Assembly: GCA_963800705.1 (NCBI GenBank)
Contig: CAWDBV010000007.1
Location: 248,001 to 312,000, forward strand
DNA length: 64,000 nucleotides
Reading direction: 5' to 3'
DNA from: CAWDBV01 sp963800705
GTDB lineage: Bacteria > Actinomycetota > Thermoleophilia > Solirubrobacterales > 70-9
Below, piece after piece: positions 45,232-54,700 of this stretch. Under the pieces are notes generated by a model that had not been told where the DNA came from, ran no database searches, and saw nothing but the letters and a program-made list of their open reading frames with translations. A program made the translations under genes and the position numbers. Numbering within the stretch: the first letter of the stretch is position 1; each line of letters begins with the position of its first letter.

Positions 45232-47247
45232 GTGGCTTACTTCGTTACGGGTGCAACCGGATTCATCGGCCGCCACCTCGTCGAGTTGCTGCTCGAGCGT
45301 GAGGGCACGATTTACGTGCTCTGCCGGGAGGGATCGCGCGGGCGCCTCGAGGAGCTGAAAAGCCGCTGGAATGCCGACGACGAGCGCGTCGTCACGGTGA
45401 TCGGCGACCTCTCCCAGGAGGACCTGGGCGTCTCCGACGAGGACAAAGCAACGCTGAAGGGCGAGGTCGAGCACTTCTTCCACCTCGCGGCGATCTACGA
45501 CATGACCGCCGACGCCGAGAGCCAGCGGGTAGCGAACGTCGAGGGGACTCGCCACGCGGTCGAGCTCGCCGAGGAGATCGATGCCAAGCACTTCCACATG
45601 GTGAGCTCGATCGCCGCCGCCGGGCTCTACGACGGCACCTTCACCGAGGGGATGTTCGAGGAGGCCGAGAAGGTCGACAACCACCCCTACTTCCAGACCA
45701 AGCACGAGTCGGAGGCAGTGGTCCGCGACGAGTGCGAGGTCCCGTGGCGGGTCTACCGTCCGGGGATCGTCGTCGGGGATTCGGAGACCGGCGAGATGGA
45801 CAAGATCGACGGCCCGTACTACTTCTTCAAGCTCCTGCAGCGGGCGCGCAACATGATGCCGCCGTGGATGCCCGGGATCGGGATCGAGGGCAAGAACATC
45901 AACCTCGTCCCGGTCGACTTCGTCGCCGCGGCGATGGACCACATCGCCCACATCGACGGGCTCGACGGCGAGGCGTTCCACCTCACCGACCCGAACCCGC
46001 TGACGGCCGGCCAGGTGATCAACACCTTCGCCAAGGCCGCGCACGCGCCCGAGGCCGCGATGCGGATCGACTCACAGATGCTCGAGATGGTCCCGAAGCA
46101 GGTTCGCTCGGGACTGCAGATGCTGCCGCCGGTGAAGCGGATCACCGATCAGGTGCTCGCCGACCTCGGCATCCCGCGCTCGGTGCTGGTCTACATCAAC
46201 TACCCGACCGACTTCGACAGCACCCAGACCCAGAAGGCGCTCGAGGGCAGCGGGATCTCGGTCCCGCCGCTGGCGAGCTACTCGGACAAGCTCTGGGACT
46301 ACTGGGAGCGCAACCTCGACCCCGACCTGTTCAAGGACCGCTCGCTCGCGGGTGCGATCGGCGGCAAGGTCGTGATGATCACCGGCGCCTCCTCGGGGAT
46401 CGGCAAGGCCGCCGCGGTGAAGGCGGCGGCCGCGGGAGCGACGACGCTGCTCGTCGCCAGGACGCCGGAGAAGCTCGAGGAGACCAAGGCCGAGATCACC
46501 GAGGGCGGCGGCGAGGCCCACATCCACCAGTGCGACCTCTCCGACATAGAGGACATCGAGCGGATGGCGGCCGAGGTGCTCGAGCAGCACGGCAAGGTCG
46601 ACGTGCTGGTCAACAACGCCGGCCGCTCGATCCGGCGCTCGGTGACGCTCGCCTACGACCGCTTCCACGACTACGAGCGCACGATGCAGCTCAACTACTT
46701 CGGCGCCGTGCGGCTGATCCTCGCGCTGATGCCGGCGATGACCAAGGGCGGCAAGGGCAGGAAGAAGGGCGGCCACATCATCAACGTGAGCTCGATCGGC
46801 GTGCAGACCAACACGCCGCGCTTCTCGGCCTACGTCGCCTCGAAGGCGGCGCTGGATGCGTTCTCGCGCTGCATCGCCTCCGAGGTCGTCGATCACGGAA
46901 TCAGCATCACGACAATCCACATGCCGCTCGTCCGAACGCCGATGATCGCGCCGACGAAGATGTACGACGCCTTCCCGACCATCACCCCCGACGAGGCCGC
47001 GGAGATGATCAGCGACGCGATGGTCCGCAAGCCGAAGAAGATCGCGACCCGGCTCGGCAACTTCGGCGAGCTGCTCTACAACGTCGCCCCGAAGGCCTCG
47101 GACGCGATCCTCAACACCGCCTTCAAGCTGTTCCCCGATTCGAGCGCGGCGAAGGGCAAGGACAAGGACGGCAAGGAGAAGAAGGACGCGGAGCTCTCCA
47201 GCGAGGGAGTTGCCTTCGCGTACCTGATGCGGGGAGTCCACTGGTAG
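45232..47247 (+). CDS. two-domain SDR, fatty acyl-CoA reductase-like
   Basis: A 671-residue fusion of two NAD(P)-binding domains. The N-terminal half (1-370) is an extended SDR of the NAD_binding_4 type: VTGATGFIGRHLVELL, then YFQTKHESE with the Tyr/Lys pair. The C-terminal half (about 375-600) is a classical SDR: ITGASSGIGKAAA, NNAGRSIRR, INVSSIG, YVASKAAL. A Lys-rich segment follows. This order and length match bacterial fatty-alcohol-forming acyl-CoA reductases (Marinobacter FAR type, whose C-terminal domain is Acr1-like). A role in fatty alcohol synthesis is inferred. The start is GTG 45232 with TAGATT six bases before it, so it may be leaderless. It overlaps the next gene. Confidence 0.85.
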   Translation: MAYFVTGATGFIGRHLVELLLEREGTIYVLCREGSRGRLEELKSRWNADDERVVTVIGDLSQEDLGVSDEDKATLKGEVEHFFHLAAIYDMTADAESQRVANVEGTRHAVELAEEIDAKHFHMVSSIAAAGLYDGTFTEGMFEEAEKVDNHPYFQTKHESEAVVRDECEVPWRVYRPGIVVGDSETGEMDKIDGPYYFFKLLQRARNMMPPWMPGIGIEGKNINLVPVDFVAAAMDHIAHIDGLDGEAFHLTDPNPLTAGQVINTFAKAAHAPEAAMRIDSQMLEMVPKQVRSGLQMLPPVKRITDQVLADLGIPRSVLVYINYPTDFDSTQTQKALEGSGISVPPLASYSDKLWDYWERNLDPDLFKDRSLAGAIGGKVVMITGASSGIGKAAAVKAAAAGATTLLVARTPEKLEETKAEITEGGGEAHIHQCDLSDIEDIERMAAEVLEQHGKVDVLVNNAGRSIRRSVTLAYDRFHDYERTMQLNYFGAVRLILALMPAMTKGGKGRKKGGHIINVSSIGVQTNTPRFSAYVASKAALDAFSRCIASEVVDHGISITTIHMPLVRTPMIAPTKMYDAFPTITPDEAAEMISDAMVRKPKKIATRLGNFGELLYNVAPKASDAILNTAFKLFPDSSAAKGKDKDGKEKKDAELSSEGVAFAYLMRGVHW

Positions 47248-48896
47248 AGCAGGCCACCCGGCGCCGCAAGCACTGGGGCTGGGGCTGGGAGGACCAGCAG
47301 CCCGATGCCGCGGCGCTCGAGGCGATCGCGAGCCAGGTGAGCAAGCGGATCGGCTTCGAGGTCACCGAGATCGAGGAGCCGGTCCCGGCCGCTGACGTCG
47401 AGCTCGGCGATCCGCGGATCGAACCGCCGGACTCGCTCGCCGAGCTGTTCTCGAGCGACCACCACGAGCGGCTCGGCCACGCGCTCGGCAAGGCCTACCG
47501 CGACGTCGTGCGCGGGTTCCGCGGCGACTTTGAGCGGCCGCCGGACCTAGTCGCCTACCCCGAGAGCGCCGAGGACCTCGACGCGGTGCTCTCGTTCTGC
47601 GCCGACGCCGGCGCGGCGGCGATCCCCTACGGCGGCGGCACCAGCGTCGTCGGTGGCGTCGAGCCCCGCGACCTCGACGACTACGACGCGGTGGTGACGA
47701 TCGACATGCGGCGCATGGACCGGGTGCTCGAGGTCGACGCGGTCTCGAAGGCGGCGCTGATCCAGGCCGGCGCGACCGGCCCCGGGCTCGAGGACCAGCT
47801 CCGCGAGCACGGGCTGACGATGCGCCACTTCCCGCAGTCGTTCGAGTACTCGACCCTCGGCGGCTGGATCGCGACCCGGGCCGGAGGCCACTTCGCGACC
47901 CTCTACACCCACATCGACGACCTGGTCGAGTCGGTGAGCGCGGTGACGCCGTCCGGGGGAAGTGGTTCCAATATGTGGAAGAGCCGGCGGCTGCCCGGCA
48001 GTGGAGCCGGGCCGAGCCCGGACCGGATGCTGATCGGCTCCGAGGGAATCCTCGCCGTGATCACCGAGGCCTGGGTCCGGGTCCAGGAGCGCCCCGAGTT
48101 CAAGGTCTCTTGCGGGGTCGCCTTCGACGATTTCCTCGCCGCCGCGGAGGCGGTGCGCGAGCTCTCGCAGTCGGGGCTCAACCCCGCCAACTGCCGGCTG
48201 CTCGACCCGGTCGAGGCCGAGGTGACCGGCGCCGGCCCGCCCGGCAAGGCGCTGCTCGTGCTCGGCTTCGAGTCCGTGCACCACCCGGTCGATTCGAAGA
48301 TGGACGTCGCACTCGACGTCGTCCGCGGTCACGGCGGCAAGCCCGGAGAGGTCCGCGGCGGCGAGAAGAAGGCCGGCGACGGCAAGGATTCAGTCGGCGC
48401 CTGGCGAGACGCGTTCCTCGCCGCCCCCTACCTCCGCGACTCGTTCGTCGCCTGCGGCGTGCTCAGCGACACCTTCGAGACCGCGATCACCTGGGACCGC
48501 TTCGAGACTTTCCACGCCGACGTGATCGAGCGAGCGCGAAAGGCCGTGGCGGAGGTCTCAGACGCGCCGGCCGAGGGGAAGGGGTCGCCGAAAGTGAGCT
48601 GCCGCTTCACCCACGTCTACCCCGACGGCCCGGCGCCCTACTTCACGGTGCTGGCGCCGGCGGTCCGCGGCGGCGAGGTCTCCCAGTGGGACGAGATCAA
48701 GGCCGCGGCTTCCGAGGCGGTCATCGACGGGGGCGGCACGATCACCCACCACCACGCGGTCGGCCGCGACCACCGCCCCTGGTACGACCGCCAGCGCCCC
48801 GATCCGTTCGCGGACGCGCTCTGCGCCGCCAAGGCCGAGCTCGACCCGAAGGGGATCCTGAACCCCGGCGTGCTCATCGACCCCCGAGCGGCTTAA
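47241..48896 (+). CDS. FAD-binding oxidase, alkyldihydroxyacetonephosphate synthase-like
   Basis: A flavoprotein of about 551 residues of the vanillyl-alcohol-oxidase fold. The FAD loop is PYGGGTSVVGGVEP, then LGGWIATRAGGHFATLYT, and near the C-terminus THHHAVGRDHRPWY, which matches the catalytic HHH...Y region of alkyl-DHAP synthase (AGPS). The N-terminal motif RRRKHWGWGWEDQ is typical of AGPS-like bacterial proteins. AGPS exchanges the acyl chain of acyl-DHAP for a fatty alcohol to make an ether bond. The start appears to be CTG 47241, overlapping the previous TAG stop; no ATG, GTG or TTG precedes the conserved N-terminus. Confidence 0.85.
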   Translation: MVEQATRRRKHWGWGWEDQQPDAAALEAIASQVSKRIGFEVTEIEEPVPAADVELGDPRIEPPDSLAELFSSDHHERLGHALGKAYRDVVRGFRGDFERPPDLVAYPESAEDLDAVLSFCADAGAAAIPYGGGTSVVGGVEPRDLDDYDAVVTIDMRRMDRVLEVDAVSKAALIQAGATGPGLEDQLREHGLTMRHFPQSFEYSTLGGWIATRAGGHFATLYTHIDDLVESVSAVTPSGGSGSNMWKSRRLPGSGAGPSPDRMLIGSEGILAVITEAWVRVQERPEFKVSCGVAFDDFLAAAEAVRELSQSGLNPANCRLLDPVEAEVTGAGPPGKALLVLGFESVHHPVDSKMDVALDVVRGHGGKPGEVRGGEKKAGDGKDSVGAWRDAFLAAPYLRDSFVACGVLSDTFETAITWDRFETFHADVIERARKAVAEVSDAPAEGKGSPKVSCRFTHVYPDGPAPYFTVLAPAVRGGEVSQWDEIKAAASEAVIDGGGTITHHHAVGRDHRPWYDRQRPDPFADALCAAKAELDPKGILNPGVLIDPRAA

Positions 48897-49425
48897 CGCT
48901 TCTCTTTCTTCGCACGCACTTCTGCTTGCCCCGGACCTTCTTGGTGCGGAAGCCCTTCTTGCAGGCCTCCTGCGGGGAGGCCGCGGGTACTGGGATCAGC
49001 ACCGTCGTCACCGTGGGCGCGGGCGCCGGCTTCGGCAGGCCGCTGGCGAAGGTGATCGGGCGAAAGACGTTCTCCCCGATTCCCGCGTTGAGCACGAAAA
49101 TGACGCAGCCGGTGCCGCCGCAGTCGATCGGCGAGTCCCCGGAAATGAATACGCGGGAAATGAGGAGGTTGGTGCTGAACGTGCCAGCGTCGCTCACTGT
49201 CGCTGCGGTGATTTCACCGCAGCGCAAGACTGCGTTCGATCTCCCGCACTGCCTGACGTGGGCGGTGCCTGACGGGGTAAACCCACCGCCCGCCACGGTC
49301 ACCACCGCCGTATCGGGCAGCTCGCTGTTCGGGGTCACGGTGATCGCCGGCGCGGCAGCGGCGGGCGTCGCGACCAGCAGCCCGGCCGAGAGCGCGAGGA
49401 CTACAAGGATTCCGATCCTCTTCAT
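48874..49425 (-). CDS. secreted neocarzinostatin-like domain protein with polybasic tail
   Basis: A 183-residue exported protein. The signal peptide (KRIGILVVLALSAGLLVATPAAAA) is followed by an Ig-like beta domain of the neocarzinostatin family: ITVTPNSELPDTAVVTVAGGGFTPSGTAHVRQC. In enediyne producers this fold binds a chromophore, but most family members have unknown roles, and no enediyne genes are here. A Pro-rich linker precedes the tail QEACKKGFRTKKVRGKQKCVRRKR. The ATG overlaps the stop of the upstream gene. Its last 23 bases overlap the convergent AGPS-like gene. Confidence 0.82.
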   Translation of the reverse strand: MKRIGILVVLALSAGLLVATPAAAAPAITVTPNSELPDTAVVTVAGGGFTPSGTAHVRQCGRSNAVLRCGEITAATVSDAGTFSTNLLISRVFISGDSPIDCGGTGCVIFVLNAGIGENVFRPITFASGLPKPAPAPTVTTVLIPVPAASPQEACKKGFRTKKVRGKQKCVRRKRSVKPLGGR

Positions 49426-50513
49426 CTCTTCCTCCTCTTCACGCATTTGCCGTTTCGCAGCTTGCGGCCCTTCCTGCACTTCTTCGGCGCACCCGAGGCT
49501 GGGCCCGCTCCCGCTCCTCCCGCACCCGCGGTCGTGGCCGCGAGAATGCCGGGCGGACTCGGCGGTGCCGGGGGCAACGGGCCGCCGAAGCCCCAATAGA
49601 GCGCGGGTTCGTCGATCGCAGGAGTGTTCGTGAAGTTCCGCTCGCCTCCGCCGCTCACCGAGACATCGAAGACCTCGTCGGCGCCCTGGCTGCCCGCCCT
49701 GCCGCGGGAGAAGGCGATCCGCGTTCCATCGGGAGAGAAGGACGGTGAGATCTCTTGGGTATTAGTGACCACGAGTGGAATCTCGTTACTCCCGTCGGCG
49801 TCCATGAGCCAGATGTCGTTGTCGAGGCTGGTGGGGTTGGTATCGCGACGGAAGACGATCCGACCGCCGTCGCCGGAGAACGCGGGTTCGCCGTCCGGAT
49901 CTGAGTCATCGGTTAGCGGGACGGCGGAGGCGTTCCTTACAGCGGGCATCAGCATGATCTCGTTGCTGGCGGAGCCGCTGCCCGTTTCGCGTACGAAAAC
50001 GATCTTGGAGCTGTCCGGCGAGAAGCTGGGCGCGAACTCGGTCCCCGGATCGCTTGTCAGCCGGATCTCGTTCTCGCCGTCGGCATCCATCATCCAGATG
50101 TCGTTCTGGGTGCCGTCAAAGCGCCTGAAGGCGATCTTCTTTCCGTCGCCGGACCAGGATGGCTCAGCATCCGGCTTGTCGCCCCCCGGCTCGGTGAGCC
50201 GCTTGCGATCCGTCCCGTCGGCATCCTGGATCCAGATTTCGCCGGCGCGATTCCAGACGATCTTGTTCGAGTCTGGGGAGAGTTGAGGTGTTTGATCGTC
50301 AACTGTGTCGTTGGTCCGGCGCACGTACGGGGTGGCCGGCCCCGGGATCGGTATCAGGCCAATCTCCCCGTCGGAATCCCGGAACTCGAGCACGAGCGGG
50401 CCGTTCGCACCCAGCGGCACGGCTGCGTCCGATCGGGTTGCCCCGAGCAAAAGCATCGATGCCGCCGCAAGTGAGATCGCGGTCAGCGTGCGGGCCGGTC
50501 GACGCAAGGTCAT
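49422..50513 (-). CDS. secreted TolB-like beta-propeller (PD40 repeats) with polybasic tail
   Basis: A 363-residue exported protein. After the signal peptide (TAISLAAASMLLLGATRSDA) come at least four PD40-type blades: QLSPDSNKIVWNR..IWIQDADG, SWSGDGKKIAFRR..IWMMDADGENEIRLT, SFSPDSSKIVFVR, and SFSPDGTRIAFSR. The propeller could bind a ligand or polymer at the surface. A Gly/Ala linker and the tail APKKCRKGRKLRNGKCVKRRKR end it. The ATG overlaps the stop of the lactonase-like gene (50510-50513). Confidence 0.87.
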   Translation of the reverse strand: MTLRRPARTLTAISLAAASMLLLGATRSDAAVPLGANGPLVLEFRDSDGEIGLIPIPGPATPYVRRTNDTVDDQTPQLSPDSNKIVWNRAGEIWIQDADGTDRKRLTEPGGDKPDAEPSWSGDGKKIAFRRFDGTQNDIWMMDADGENEIRLTSDPGTEFAPSFSPDSSKIVFVRETGSGSASNEIMLMPAVRNASAVPLTDDSDPDGEPAFSGDGGRIVFRRDTNPTSLDNDIWLMDADGSNEIPLVVTNTQEISPSFSPDGTRIAFSRGRAGSQGADEVFDVSVSGGGERNFTNTPAIDEPALYWGFGGPLPPAPPSPPGILAATTAGAGGAGAGPASGAPKKCRKGRKLRNGKCVKRRKR

Positions 50514-51328
50514 TGGGCATACACCGTCGCTCGCTGAGCCAACAGGCGAGCGGGTGTCTCGGCATCGTGCGACGGGATGAGGATGGTTGACTGGTTGTCG
50601 GCGAGCTCCTGAATCCGTTGGCTCGTCTCGCGGGCCTGCTCGGCGAAGAAAATCCCGAGGCCAAGGGAGTTCCCGCGCGCGAGGTCCTCGTAGAACCAGT
50701 CCTGGCGCAGAATGTGGTCTGCTGAGAACAGCAGCCGCTCGTCACCGCGCTCCACGATCACCCCGACCTGACCCGGCGTATGCCCGGACAGCGGCACGAG
50801 CCGCAGCTCCCCGTCGTCCGTCAACACCTTGCTCTGCGGAAACGGCCCGTAGGGGTCCGGATCGAGGTCGTAGAGCGAGGGCCCGAAGCCCTGGGGCCAG
50901 TGCTGCGGCTCGAAGCGCTGCCGACCCGGGAACGTCTGCGCGAACTCGTGCTCGGGGCGGTGGAGGAGCACCTCGGCCTGCGGGAAGTGGGCGAGGCCGC
51001 CGGCATGGTCCCAGTCGAGGTGGGTGAGGATCACCCGCCGCACATCGGCGGGGTCGAGGTCGAGCTCCCGCATCGCCGGCCCGATCTCGCGTTCAAGCTG
51101 CGGGTCGGGAACGAAGCGGCGCTGGATCCTCGGCCGCGGCGAGCGGGTGTGAGAGCCGAGACCGGTGTCGATCAGGATCAGCCCCTCGGGGCGCTCGATC
51201 ACAAAGCTGTAGGCGGGGAACTCGACGTCCTTGCGGGGGCGAAGTAGCGATGACCATCCTTCGCCGCGATAGAAGCTCTCGTTGCCGACCAGCGTCCCGG
51301 TCTTGATCACATGGATGCGCAGGCTCAT
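50510..51328 (-). CDS. metallo-beta-lactamase superfamily hydrolase, AHL-lactonase-like
   Basis: A 272-residue metallohydrolase. The metal site is THLDWDHAGG (HxxxDH), with further ligands in LSGHTPGQ and FSADHIL and a C-terminal His in PSHDAET. The length and the SLRIHVIKTGTL / FVIERPEGLILIDTGLG opening fit the N-acyl homoserine lactonase-like branch. The natural substrate is unknown. It has no signal peptide. The ATG overlaps the stop of the NMO-like gene. Confidence 0.9.
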   Translation of the reverse strand: MSLRIHVIKTGTLVGNESFYRGEGWSSLLRPRKDVEFPAYSFVIERPEGLILIDTGLGSHTRSPRPRIQRRFVPDPQLEREIGPAMRELDLDPADVRRVILTHLDWDHAGGLAHFPQAEVLLHRPEHEFAQTFPGRQRFEPQHWPQGFGPSLYDLDPDPYGPFPQSKVLTDDGELRLVPLSGHTPGQVGVIVERGDERLLFSADHILRQDWFYEDLARGNSLGLGIFFAEQARETSQRIQELADNQSTILIPSHDAETPARLLAQRATVYAQ

Positions 51329-52266
51329 CGGGCGGTCTCCCGGACACCGGCCAGCTCGGTGACGATCTCGGCCGCCGGCTTGATCTCATTGATTGCCGCG
51401 CTCGAGGTGCCGGCGTAGAAGGGCATCGCTTTGATCGAGCCGGTGGCGCTCGTGGTCGGAGGGTGCGGCGTGCAGAGCTCGATCTGGGTTCGCCGGCCGT
51501 TGAGGTCGATTTCGCCGACCGGCCCGGGGTCATGCGACTCCGCGGCCTCGAGCGATCGCCGCAATACGCGGTGGGGATGCGATGGGACGCCGACCGAGAA
51601 CGCCTCGGTCACGACCGTGTCGCCATCGGTTGCATCGAGCAGCGCCTGCTTCCAGCTCGGGTGGGCGTCGGCCTCCTCCGATGCGAGCAGCCGCGTCCCG
51701 ACTCGTATTCCGGAGGCGCCGGCATCTAGCGCGGCCGCGGCACGATCGGGAGTGGCGATTCCACCGGCGGCGACGACCGGCACCGTCACCGCGTCGAGGA
51801 CCTGGTCGAGCAGCGGCAGCAGCTCGAGCGAGCCCCGGACGCGGCCTCCGGCTTCGACGCCCTGGGCAACGATCAGATCGCATCCCGCTTCCTCGGCCTT
51901 GATCGCCTCAGCTCGCGAGCCGACCTGCCATGACGCGAGGGCGCCGGCCGCGTGGACCTTGTCGACCAGGGTCCGGTCGGGCTCGGCGAGGAAGAAGTCG
52001 ATCATGGAGGCCCGGGCGAGCGCGATCTCGAACGCCTCGGGTTCGATCAGCTGGACGATGAAGTTGACCGCGACCGAGTCGAGGCTCTCGCTGAGCGCGT
52101 CGAGCTGCTCGGCGAGCCGCTCGGGGGTGACGAGCACGGCCGGGTGGACCGGATGGCCGCCCGCGTCAGCGACCGCGTTCTGGAGCTCTGGGTTGACTCC
52201 CGGCGCTCCCATGGGGGCGAGCTGGACCGGGTGCTCGCAGCCGACGAGCTCGGTGAATTCAGTCAT
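51325..52266 (-). CDS. nitronate monooxygenase-like (NPD family) flavoprotein
   Basis: A 313-residue FMN-dependent TIM-barrel enzyme. GCEHPVQLAPMGA binds FMN near the N-terminus; AQGVEAGGRVRGS and VPVVAAGGIATPDRAAAALDAGASGIRVGTRLLAS are the barrel segments of the 2-nitropropane dioxygenase group. The His in QGVEAGG of true class I enzymes is replaced here by Val-Glu, so nitronate activity is uncertain. The start was set at ATG 52266, behind GAGGAGGAAGCG; an upstream ATG in the same frame lies in the preceding gene's Lys-rich tail. It overlaps both neighbours by four bases. Confidence 0.85.
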   Translation of the reverse strand: MTEFTELVGCEHPVQLAPMGAPGVNPELQNAVADAGGHPVHPAVLVTPERLAEQLDALSESLDSVAVNFIVQLIEPEAFEIALARASMIDFFLAEPDRTLVDKVHAAGALASWQVGSRAEAIKAEEAGCDLIVAQGVEAGGRVRGSLELLPLLDQVLDAVTVPVVAAGGIATPDRAAAALDAGASGIRVGTRLLASEEADAHPSWKQALLDATDGDTVVTEAFSVGVPSHPHRVLRRSLEAAESHDPGPVGEIDLNGRRTQIELCTPHPPTTSATGSIKAMPFYAGTSSAAINEIKPAAEIVTELAGVRETAR

Positions 52267-54348
52267 CGCTTCCTCCTCTTCGTTTTGCACTTGCGTGCAC
52301 TTCGCTTTGCGCCCTTTCCCTTTCGCTTCCTGCACTTGGGGCGCAGGGTGCTCGCGGGCGCGGGCGATTGCGGGATCAGGGCGGGCGTTTCCGGCGGCTG
52401 CGGCGGTGCGGACGGCAAGGTGAAGTAGCCGAACTCCGAGGTGCCGTCCGCGGCACGCGTGTAGCTCGCGGCGATCGAGGTCCCGGGCGGAAGGGTCTCA
52501 GTGAAAGTCACGCTCCAGTTCCCATTGGGTGCCGCCTCCGTTTCACCGATCAGGCGATCAATTTCTCCGGCAGCGGAGCTCTGCTTGGCGAAGACCTGGA
52601 TCCGCCGCGAGGAGTCTGCGCCCACCGATGCTGCGGTTCCCGAAGCCGAGATCTGGGTCGCGGCGACGATCATCGGCGCCTGCAGGCCGTTGTGCGGGCC
52701 GGCGAGTGCGTTGCCGGGACCGTCAGCCGCCGAGGTCGATGAAAGGGCCACCGTTGCCGCGCCCGCGGTTCTCGTGGATGCCATTACCGGTACCTGAGAG
52801 GACGCTGATCGCCGCGGCGCCGCTGTTGGAGATCACGTTCTGGTCGGCACCCGGTCCGCCGATTCCGTTGTCGACCCCCGTGATCTCCAGGCCCGCCGCC
52901 TCGTTGGGATGCGGATTGCCGAGTGCGTCGGTCCCGATCAGGTTGCCCTTGATGACGTGCTGCCCGCCGCTGTCGAGCACCATGCCGCGCCCGATGAAGT
53001 CGCTGCCGCCGGTCGCGTTGCCGATCGTATTGGCGGTGATCATCCCGTTGATGCCGACGACGAGCAGACCGACGGCGCCGGCCTGGAGCGACTGGCCGCC
53101 GCTGCCGACACCGATCACGTTGCCGGAGACAACCGAGCTGTTTCCGACGACCGCGACGCCGCGGAAGCCGGGCACCGCGACCCGGTTCTCGGAGACGGTC
53201 GCCGGCGCGAAGCCGGTGGTCGTCGGGGCCTTGACCACGATCCCGAAGGCGTTGGGGCTCGGTGCGACGAGCGACGCGCTGCCTTGGAGGTTGAGCCCGA
53301 CCTGGTTGTTGCGGACACCGCGTCGTCTGACGTATCGCCGGGAAACCCCGGGGCGGCGAGATCGATCCCGAAGCCAGAGGCGACGACGTAGTTGCGGTCG
53401 CCGAGATCCTCGCCGCCGACCGTGACCTGGTCGGAGCCGGCGAGGCGAAGGCCCTGCTCATTGATCATCGGTGTGCCGTCCGCGCCGAGGCCGACGAAGT
53501 TGCCGGCGATCGTGAGCTGCTCGTCGCCCTGAAGCGTTATCGCATCACCCTCAGCGTCACCCGGGCGCTGCGCGTTTGAGATCACGTTGCAGGGGCCGCT
53601 GCACGACCCCCGGGCTGGGAGTCGTTCCGCCGATCGTCACGTCGTCGGATCGGATCGATCGGCGAGCCGATATCGGAGATCGGCTCGGCGATCGGCAGGG
53701 GCTGGGCGCCGCTCGGATCGGTGCCGAAGTAGTTGCCCTGGATCACGACTCCGTCCTCGCTGAGATCGATGCCGCGGACCACGTTGCCGAACACATTGCG
53801 GTCCGCCGGCGGAGGCGCCGCCGACCGTCATGTTCGCCGCGAACTGGCGGATCCCGATCCCAAGGGCTCGCGCCGCAGTCGCTGTACCGTCGAGCGCGAT
53901 CCCAAAGCGGTTGTTTCGCACTGCGCTGCCCGATCCGCCGAGGCGCAGCGCGGTCTCCGAAGTCGTGAAGGCGATGCCCGCGACCGACGATCCGGTCGTG
54001 CCCGATTGCAGCGTCAGAGTCGTGAGCGACGAGGAGGGCCCGTTGATCCCGACGCAGGGAGCCGTGGCGCCAGTTGCCGCGCTGCAGCCGTCGATCGCCA
54101 CCGGACCCGAGACCTGGGGCAGCGCGCTTGCGAGCGTGATCGTGTTGCCGCCGGTCAGGGGAGCGGCGAAGTCGATCTCGTCGCCACCACCGTTGTCGTT
54201 TGCGTTGAGGATCGCCTCACGCAGCGTCCCGACCCCTGTGTCGGCGCTGCTGGTCACCGTGTAGGTCGTCGCGGCTGCAGGCTGTGTCGCGGTGAGGCAT
54301 CCGACTGCGACCACTGCGATCATAGAGCATCGCCCGGTTGGTGCGCAT
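52263..54348 (-). pseudogene. secreted right-handed beta-helix protein, broken by several frameshifts
   Basis: A secreted repeat protein of about 690 residues, now spread over all three frames. It reads MRTNRAM then a hydrophobic core IAVVAVGCLTA, a CSLREA-like region TLREAILNANDNGGGDEIDF, beta-helix repeats (NVFGNVVRGID, VIQGNYFGTDPSGA, CNVISNAQRPGDAEGDAI, LTIAGNFVGLGADG, VRNNQVGLNLQGSA, NTIGNATGGSDFI), FIDLGG(D)GPGN, and the tail PKCRKRKGKG...RKCKTKRRKR. Frame switches are seen near 54310, 53805, 53650, 53615, 53325 and 52728, several in C or G runs. No nonsense mutation interrupts the intended reading. Its end overlaps the NMO start (ATGA). Confidence 0.8.
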
Positions 54349-54356
54349 CGGCGCGC

Positions 54357-54599
54357 TCACGGGATCGTCACCTCGCTCACCGGGCTGACCTGACTGCGAT
54401 CGGAGATCCACTGCGGCAATTGGCTCCGCACGGCGCTTTCGTCCTCGGCCTCGACCTGCCACCAGATCGAGTGATCACCCTGCGCGCACGAGCTCAGCGT
54501 CCCGTGATGACGAAGCGGGCTCTCGAACCCCTTCCAGGCCGCAAAAGCGGCGCGGCAAAGGGAGGGGTCATGCCGGTGTGTGATCAGGTAAATCGCCAC
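54357..54599 (-). CDS. small hypothetical protein heading the operon
   Basis: An 80-residue soluble protein beginning at GTG 54599 (MAIYLITHRHDPSLC), with SIWWQVEAEDESAVRSQLPQW in the middle and SEVTIP at the end. The strand-helix-strand pattern fits a small ferredoxin-like alpha-beta fold such as those in YciI or mutarotase-like proteins, but I do not recognise a family. It stops eight bases before the ATG of the broken beta-helix gene, so it is probably the first gene of the operon. It is divergent from the LuxR-family regulator. Confidence 0.6.
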   Translation of the reverse strand: MAIYLITHRHDPSLCRAAFAAWKGFESPLRHHGTLSSCAQGDHSIWWQVEAEDESAVRSQLPQWISDRSQVSPVSEVTIP

Positions 54600-54700
54600 T
54601 GCCCGGCTACGATGAGGCACCCACAGAGAAGGTTGAATGGGGTGAATCCCTACCTTTGACCCGGGATCCCCCATTGTCATCCGGGAAGGCGGTTACGGCG

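Noticed and set aside
45732..47240. Early part of a plus-strand frame running into the AGPS-like gene
   Set aside because: It is a shadow of the two-domain SDR. Real coding in this frame begins only at about 47241.
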